Shown here piece by piece: positions 54,501-60,500 of a stretch of DNA of 64,000 bases. Both the position numbers and the translations under genes were made by a program. Each line of letters begins with the position of its first letter. Positions within the stretch are counted from its first letter, which is position 1. The notes beneath the pieces were generated by a model. It searched no databases. It was not told where the DNA came from and worked only from the letters and a program-made list of their open reading frames with translations. Source of the stretch: Trogon surrucura (lineage: Eukaryota; Chordata; Aves; Trogoniformes; Trogonidae); NCBI GenBank assembly GCA_020746105.1, contig CM036621.1:45666264-45730263 (forward strand). The letters are read 5' to 3'.

Positions 54501-57500
54501 TACTTTTGTTATACAGAGAGCAACTACTTCAAATCAGTGCAGAAATCTTATTTACCTCCTTCTGAAGATTCTGTTCTTTTTCTTGGCTTTTTATCTTCAT
54601 ACCTTCCAGGAGCTGGTGATGCTCAGTCTCCAGCTGTTCTCGTAATTTTGTGATGGCTAACTGGTGCTGCTCCTTCAATTCTACACACTTCACTAAAATG
54701 AAAAATCAGTTCCATTATGTCATTGTCCTGGATACTGAATAACCTGTACAACTTTTGCGCAACCCAAATGGAAATGCATGTCTCCAGACTACAATGTCAG
54801 CTTACAGGGAATCACAAAAATACTTGAATAATAACGTATTTGAAAAAGTCAGAGGTTTCTACACTATGCTTCATAGTTCTCTACATCCCAAGCTGCTAGT
54901 AAAGAGAAAACCAACAGTAGAGCTGGAGGGATGAGCACCTGCTCTCTGCATACATCTACAAGCGTCCTAGAAGCACACACACTCGGAGCAGGGAATCAAG
55001 TGTTTCTTCACGGCTTACAAACACAGAATTTCTCCTACGACCACACTGGGCAGCAGGCAGTACAAGAGATGAACAGGGAGGACTAGGAAAGCTCGTGCCA
55101 AGTGCACTCTGCCTCAGCCTGGAGCACTCTCCGAGCCCCGTAAACTTGCTACTACCTCATCTGGTCAACAGATCTTGATCTGCCAGAATGAATCCACAAC
55201 ACAGCTGCAAGAGATACACATTATCCTCACAGAATACACTTGAATGATACAGGTTCAGGGAAACCCAGTAAAGACAGCGCAGGTCAGGAGGAACAAGTCA
55301 TCACTACAGACATGTCCTTGCAGCAGCCAAAGGTGAGCCCAACATCTTAAAAGCATTCGGTCCGTGACAGGGCAAAAAGTCTTCTCTTCACTTCTCAAAC
55401 CCGGTCTTGGTGCCTGCCTGCCAGCCTCACCCAATAACCTCACCACGGCATTTCCGCTCACGTGGAGAGGGTATCATTTCCCATCCCTCCCCTTCATGGT
55501 GCCTCAGAGGCTAGGCAACTCACCCAGCTCTCTCTCTCCACTTGACATCCCACCACATCTCATGGCTCCTTTGAATGTCATCCCTGCCAGCACATCTGGC
55601 ACCACTGTGCTGGTCAAACACTGTCTTGACAGATGTGTCATATTTCTGAGACCTACACAACCTTTTCATGGTTCTGTCTCCTACGTGCAACTAAGCAAAA
55701 GTCAAACAGATGTACCTGGCTGGGTACTCATCCAAATTTCATTTTTCAAGCTTAGGAAAATTCCAGTTATAGCCATCTCAAAAACATCACTTCCAGCATA
55801 GTATTTAAAAAAGCTACTGTTCCATTAAGCTTTAACCATTCACAATCCAAGCCTGATTTTTTTTTTTTTGTTTGAAAAAGCTTCTGTTGATACCGACTGG
55901 AATTTTAATTTGGTAGCTGCCAAATGCAGTTTTCAGTTGCAAGCAAAACAGCATCTCCCTTTAATACACTTGAAGGAAAAACATAGTCCATCTCATATTT
56001 TGCAGAAGTAAAAATGCAACAGGTAACTAGGCTTAAACAATTTTTCATTTACACCCCATTTTCTAGACAGTCTCATGCCACTGACCCAGTTTTTAAATGA
56101 CTACAGATATATCCTATATTTGCTTTTTGCGCAGGTTGTAAAAACACTTAGTTAGCTTTGCCACTGCTCAATAAAGACAACTTCTTTCCAGACCACAGCA
56201 CTTACGTTTAGACTGCTCATTCTCAAGAGCAAGAAGCCCCAGTTCTGCTCTGACTTTTTCTACTTCCGTTTCCAGAGTTTTCTGCAGCTCCACCATTTCA
56301 TTCTGATGTTTTTCATATAGCTCTTCACATGTATTTTTTAAACGCGCATCAGACTCCAATTCCCAGTCTTTTTTGAGAGTCTAAGAGAGCAAGACATGCG
56401 TTATTAAAGCAAACATATTTACTAAATTAACTTTTTTTTCTCCTCCGTTTATTTGTCCTATACAATGAATGTGTAGTAGACATGAGACTTGTACAAGCTT
56501 GAGTCTACTGAAAGGAGTTTGACTTTTTCTTGTAGGAAGAACAGAATTTCTACCTCTAATGCCTGGATATGTGTCTCCTCCATCTCCAACTCTATTCTCT
56601 TCCTCTGATCAACTGTGAAATAAAATATTTATTAATAGATTTACATAAAATGTTATGATAAAATAAGTAGAAATATGCACATGATTACCATTTTCAGCAT
56701 CAAACTCAGAGCTTAAATAGGTAGACATGGAGCAGCATAAGATACCAAGTTCTACCCAAACCTCCTGTTATGCTGTACCCCAGTAATCCACTTTCATCTT
56801 AGAAAAATCAGCATCTAGCAGTTACAACTGCAAAAAGAATCCTGAAGGTTAAGTTCACCCAAATTAGCACAGGAAAATCTGCTTAACTCCTTTACCCTCC
56901 TTTTGAAACCACTGAGAGGGCAGGAGAAGCATTTCCATATCTTGTCAGAAACACAAGAGTAGTCAGTGCTGACTTAGGGCAATAAAAACCCTTAAGAACC
57001 ACAAAAGGGTAAGAGCTCTACTCTTTGTATCAATTACATTCCTTATGAGAGCTCTGCTGAATGCCTCCTGAAAGCAACTAGTTCAGTATATAGTGCTATT
57101 TTACAGAGGTAGCAGCAAAACACCCATATAGTTGAAGAAAAATTAAACTTAGGTCTGGACAACTTGATTTTTGTACATAAAACACGCATTGTTGCACACG
57201 GCAGTCTGGCCACTGCACTCTCCCTGTTCAAGGCAACACCAGCTATCACTCAAAAGACCAGCTCTGCACCAACACAGGAACCTGTGGAAGAAGAAAAATA
57301 CCAAGGGACTTGCAATTTCTGGTCCATTACTCTCAGATTTTAATACCTAGGTCTTGCTGATATTTTGACTCAAGGTCTTCTTTTTCCTTCAGACACTGTT
57401 CTTTAATCTTTTCCCACTCAAGCTGATGGCGGCTTTGCAGAATTGCTACCTCTTGAGCACGCTTATCATTGAGCATCTCCCGTAATTCCACAAGGGCAGT

Positions 57501-60500
57501 CTCCTTTTCTTTTCTCAAGTTAGACTGTGTAAGCTCAAGCTGAGAGGTATGCATATTGTTTAAGCTTAGGCGTAAAGCTTCCAGTTCAAGGCTGTGCAGC
57601 ATCTGTAACGGAGAAGAAAAAAAAGGGGTTTCCCCTTCTCTCTAATGAAATGCGTTCACTTTCTTTCATGACCAGTTTGAGTTTTGACTGCTTTCAGCTG
57701 TTAAACACATCTAAGTTTAATCTTTCTGTACTTGGAGACAGTTTCTTGCAAGCACAGAACCCTGAAAATAATCTGACTTTTGTTACAACGAGATTTGCGT
57801 AACATTTCCAGCACTAAGTACCCACATCTTAACTCCATCTCTTACTAAATAGTTTGTATCTGTCCATTTTCTCACAATATCATCAAAGCAGAACACAAGC
57901 TAGCTCCAACCCTTCACTGCCTATTAGAAAGAAATTCCTCATATTTGCTATTGGTTATAATTTGTTAAAAAGCAGATTTCTGAGACAATACTGGAAAAGC
58001 AGAAGTAAAATTCGCCATGCTTCATTAAAAACAGAGTGAGGAATATCCAACAGTTAGAAATGGCAGCTAAAATAGACCAACAAAACTTTTCAATTCTCAA
58101 ATGAACTAAACAGTACCTCAGCCTCTTGTAATTAGACCTAACACTAGACATAGTTCCACTGTGCATTTAGGTGAAACAGGCATCCCTGCCCGTGACAGGG
58201 AGGTTGGATTGGATGATTTCCAAGATCCCTTCCAGCCTAGGCCATTCTGTGATTCTCTATGATTCAAAACCCCAGTAAATATTTAGAGGAAAAAGTCAGG
58301 TTTATACACTAAGTTTAGCATGAAAGCATTCCTAATTACATTAGTGAGAAAAAACGACTAAATTCCTTCCATTTTTCCATGATAAAATTACTTGTTAAAC
58401 TTACCAAAACATGAAAAATGACAAAAGTTTATTTTTCTTTCCCCTCCCTTTTTTTTTTTTAACCCCATCAATTTAAGCATCCAGTTTTCACATTTAAATA
58501 TAATTGCAGTTACAGATCCTGGAGAACTTCTGTGGAAAGCATCTACTGCCACCTACCAAGAGAACACTCCTAATTCTTCAACTGCAGCACTACATAAAAG
58601 AGTACACATATAGAATGCATAAAAATCAAGGAGAAAGAGCCAGGTAACCACTACAGGAATTGCTGTGTTTCTTTATTTCACCTGTGATTGGAGCTGAGCT
58701 TGCTCAATCTCTGCTTTGTGTGTGGCTGCCATTTGCTGCCGAAGTTCATCCAAGAGGTGCTGCTTCTCTTGATTTAGTTCCACACGGAGCTTCTCCATCT
58801 CTTCTTTGTGTTTAGCAATGAGTTCAGAGATTTCACGATCATGTTCTCGTTCATGTACCTGCAGAGAACACTCAGATAAAGAGCTGTCTTCAATATATGG
58901 TTAGTTAGCCCCTTAATCAATTATTGAGCCAGAATTCCTCCCTCCTCCTGACCCCAAAACAAAGGGACCATGGAAAAAAAACTATTAATAGATTTTTTTC
59001 ATCCCTAAAACATTAATACTGCTTAAATGGCAAAAATACATGTTGAGTTTACTTTTCCGAGATAAACCAAATTACAGCACTAACCTTTTTTATTAAAGCA
59101 ATCTGCTCCTTTCTTTCTTCTTCCAACTTCTGCTGGTTTTCCACTTTATCTTTTATTTCAGCATTTAGTTCTTCTATCTGAAAACAGGCATGCAAACATT
59201 TACAATGACTACCTTAAGCATTCTGAAATCTCAAGACTCCTGCCATTATCAGGGTTTCCTACCTCGTTCTTGTGTGTCAAACTCACTTGAGTTAATTTGG
59301 CAAGGTGCTGCATCTCCATTTTAGCAATTTCCTCTTTGTAATGTTGCACCACCTTGGATTGTGCCTCCTGTGCAGCTTGGGCAGACTGAAAGGTCTCCTC
59401 TAAGCGAGCCTCAAGCTCCAAATGATTCTTCTTCCAATGGGCAATTTCTTCAGTCAATTGACTTTCTTTCTCACTGTATTCCATACTTCTTGCCTTTATT
59501 TCAGCATTAAGTTTATGAATTTCTAGATTGCTGAAGTTTAACCTATCCTCGTGTGCCAGTCTTTCCCACTCTTGTATTTCTTTGAGGTTTTTCACTTCAG
59601 CGTTAAGCTCCTGTATGTTTTTCTCTAGATCCTCAATGACAGTAGCATTCTCTGCTAGTGTTTTTTCTGCTTTTCTTAGATCTTCCTCCACGTCAGATAA
59701 TCTTTCTCCTAAGGTTGTTTTTTCCTTCAATAAGAGTGCTAAATTTTCTTCTTTATTATCGACTTCGGCTTTGAGCAACTCCTGTTCTTTCAGCAGTGTC
59801 TCTTCAGATATTGTCTTCTGACCAAGCAGCTCTGCCATTGTCCGGTTTTTAGCCTTCTGAGCATCAAGCTGACTTTGCATTTGATCCCTTTGCCTTTGCA
59901 AAGCAGCTAACTGACGTCCAAAAAGAGACTGTACTTCACATGTTACAGAATCAGCAGCTGTTTTCTGCTCTTGAACATCTTTCACAAACTGCTCCTGAGC
60001 TCGCAGCTGCACCATCAACATCTCTCTTTCCTCCTGGAGATCTTTTACCATTTCTTGCCAGGTAGAGGATTCCCACACTTGTGTTCGAGGCTCTGCAGCA
60101 CAGGACATCTGGCCTCCATCCTCACTTTGCTGCTTTACTAGAAATGTTATTTTATTTTCAAGCTCTTTCTCCTTCTCTATTTTTTGAAGAAGTTCTTTTT
60201 CACAACAGATCCGTGCTTCGCGTTCCTCATTCAGTTCCACACGCATACGAGAGAGCTCGGCCATTACTTTTTCCCACCTTCCAACAGCTTCTTGGGTCTC
60301 CAGGTAAGATTTCTTCAAGGCTGACTCCTTCTCATGGAGCTGCTTAGTTAAGTTCACACATCTATCTACTAAAGCTGTCTCATCATCCTTTACACCACTG
60401 TGCTCACTTATTTTGTTTTGCTCTAGCAAGTTATCCGACAAAAATGAAACACATGCCTTTAGTCCCTCAGTCCCTCCAAAAGTCTCTTGAGACAAACTGC

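Noticed and set aside
57600-57602. ATG at the start of exon 4 as the pericentrin start codon
   Set aside because: It directly follows a CAG acceptor, and the upstream exons keep the frame open for 909 codons. An alternative promoter here cannot be excluded without transcript data.
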